Below, piece after piece: positions 22,954 to 23,806 of a stretch of 23,806 bases of DNA. Location: positions 1 to 23,806 of the forward strand of contig CAYFWU010000014.1 in assembly GCA_964347025.1 (NCBI GenBank), given 5' to 3'. A program made the translations under genes and the position numbers. Within the stretch, counting starts at the first letter, position 1; each line of letters begins with the position of its first letter. Under the pieces are notes generated by a model. The model saw only the letters and a program-made list of their open reading frames with translations. It had not been told where the DNA came from and did no database searches. This DNA comes from CS3-C152 sp964347025. Lineage in GTDB: Archaea; Aenigmatarchaeota; Aenigmatarchaeia; QMZP01; QMZT01.

Positions 22954-23675
22954 TTATTTTACAAGATCGGTTACCTTCCTGAGGGTTTCCAAGAACTTGT
23001 CACATTCCTCAAGTGTGTTGTACAGATAGAAAGAGGCGCGAACGCTTCCCTCCAGTTTGTGATGATTGAACCATGAGTGAACACAATGCGCTCCTGATCG
23101 CACGCAGATATTTTCCATCTCATCCATCATCATCGCTATTTCATGAGAACTCGTTTTGCCCACGTTGAAGGAAAAGATCCCTCCCCTCTTTTCAGATTCT
23201 TTCGGTCCTATCAGTGAGACTTTTTCTAGACCTTCAACGCCTTCTGTCATCCTTTTGTTCAGTTCAATCTCATGTTTCTCAACGTTCTCCTTCCCTATCT
23301 TCATCAGATACCTCGCCGCCTCGCCCAGGCCAATGATCCCGGCGTAGTTCTGCAGCCCGGCCTCGAATTTCTGCGGGAGTTCCTCGAACTTCGCCTCGTA
23401 GTGTGTTGTATCCACAACCGTCCCGCCACCAACTATGAACGTTCCCAGTCTGTCCAGCAGATCCTTCTTTCCGTATAACNNNNNNNNNNTCCTAGCTTTC
23501 GGACGTCCAGGGGATGGTGAGGAACGCTCTGCGCCCCGTCCACAAGGACTTTCGCTCCGTGATCATGCGCGATCTTTACGATTTCCTTTACCGGGTTGGT
23601 TACGCCGTCCAGGTTGGACGTCTGGCCTATGGAAACGAGTTTCACTCCCTTGCTGATCTGGTTTTCGAGAAAGTC
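22954..23675 (-). CDS. sufS: SufS-type cysteine desulfurase, incomplete (gap and missing N terminus)
   Basis: Two pieces of one class-V aminotransferase-fold, PLP-dependent enzyme lie on the minus strand. The C-terminal piece (22954-23479) runs from LYGKKDLLDRLG through THYEAKFEELPQKFEAGLQNYAG to the active-site Cys in RSGAHCVHSW and ends with TAA. The middle piece (about 23675-23490) has KLVSIGQTSNLDGVTNPV and VDGAQSVPHHPLDVRKLG. The PLP-lysine segment (SGHK) is lost in the N run at 23480-23489. Upstream the frame meets TAG at 23703-23705 and homology fades at about 23670-23690, where unrelated sequence begins, so about the first 150 or more residues are absent. The intact enzyme would take sulfur from cysteine for Fe-S assembly, fitting the IscU-DUF59 gene in this window. 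Confidence 0.85.
23480..23489. other. Assembly gap (ten N)
   Basis: Ten unknown bases interrupt the SufS-type gene. The flanking minus-strand frames need a gap of 3k+2 bases; ten is 3k+1. Compared with the family, 19 residues are missing, so about 56 bases is the expected true size. Confidence 0.9.
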
Positions 23676-23678
23676 GCC

Positions 23679-23806
23679 AACTCGTATATGTACATTCCGA
23701 TCCTATCGTCGATCGCCTTGACGTGCGTCTTGTGGATCGTCGTCGCGCTGGCGACGAAACCCGACCCGGAAGAAAAGCTGCTCGAGTTCTACAAGCGGGC
23801 GAAGCC
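23679..23806 (+). CDS. C-terminal fragment resembling a sodium:solute symporter, probably foreign
   Basis: A plus-strand frame from about 23679 (N-S-Y-M-Y-I-P-I-L) to the window end gives a membrane helix (IPILSSIALTCVLWIVVALAT) followed by KPDPEEKLLEFYKRAK. The W-x-x-V-x-x-x-T-K-P then x-x-L-x-x-FY-x-x-x-x-P ending is characteristic of solute:sodium symporter family C termini. GC content is visibly higher (about 60 percent in the last 100 bases) and GC-ending codons dominate, unlike the rest of the window. It runs opposite to, and replaces, the 5' part of the SufS gene. The left edge is approximate; the frame happens to stay open some way into the SufS region. Confidence 0.55.

Noticed and set aside
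1..23806. CRISPR array, insertion sequence, tRNA or rRNA
   Set aside because: No repeat-spacer pattern, transposase, terminal repeats or tRNA-like structure was recognised in the intergenic regions, which are nearly all shorter than 125 bp.

Overview
The window reads as archaeal chromosome of moderate GC, with a few foreign or damaged bases at the right end. Archaeal signs are: the Era-like GTPase / DUF2073 / Zn-ribbon gene trio, NurA, split transketolase, GTP-type PEP carboxykinase, two tandem Lrp/AsnC regulators, TATA boxes about 20-32 nt before many start codons (apparently leaderless transcripts), and GGTG-type Shine-Dalgarno sites on other genes. Secreted Cys-rich proteins of the kind found here are common in little-studied uncultured archaea, including DPANN-like lineages, but I cannot place the organism below domain level.

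Layout, left to right. (1) 1-1870: a secreted triple Kazal-repeat protein (minus) and perhaps the first codons of the next gene. (2) 1971-3595 (plus): Era-like GTPase, DUF2073, a Zn-ribbon protein that appears to start at ATT, and a two-helix membrane protein. (3) 3601-7777 (minus): an eight-bladed PQQ-type propeller protein, transketolase N- and C-halves, and RNase Z. (4) 7830-8894 (plus): NurA nuclease. (5) 8891-11924 (minus): an opine-dehydrogenase-family enzyme followed 7 nt later by a 620-residue cobalamin-binding, mutase-like protein, with a tandem Lrp regulator divergent at 12018. (6) 13032-14220 (plus): HAD phosphatase and nitroreductase. (7) 14223-16748 (minus): PEPCK and an IscU-DUF59 fusion. 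(8) 16819-18991: a radical SAM protein (minus) with a second tandem Lrp regulator divergent (plus), a perfect 18-bp palindrome between them. (9) 18988-22459 (minus): a YHS-permease, a radical SAM/SPASM maturase-like protein and a ZIP-like membrane protein. (10) 22481-23806: a Cys-rich gene remnant without a start codon, a SufS-type cysteine desulfurase broken by an N gap, and about 120 bases of unrelated symporter sequence, probably a chimeric scaffold end.

The most promising undescribed system is the opine-dehydrogenase / B12-mutase-like pair with its own Lrp regulator: amino-acid-type dehydrogenase, carbon-skeleton-rearrangement chemistry and an amino-acid-type sensor in one locus. A second theme is metal and Fe-S homeostasis. 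The IscU-DUF59 gene and the YHS-permease share a nearly identical TATA-linked inverted repeat (TATAAC-N3-GTTATA), which suggests one common metalloregulator not encoded in this window. No tRNA, rRNA, CRISPR array or insertion sequence was recognised. No stretch of more than 300 bases lacks a gene or gene remnant.
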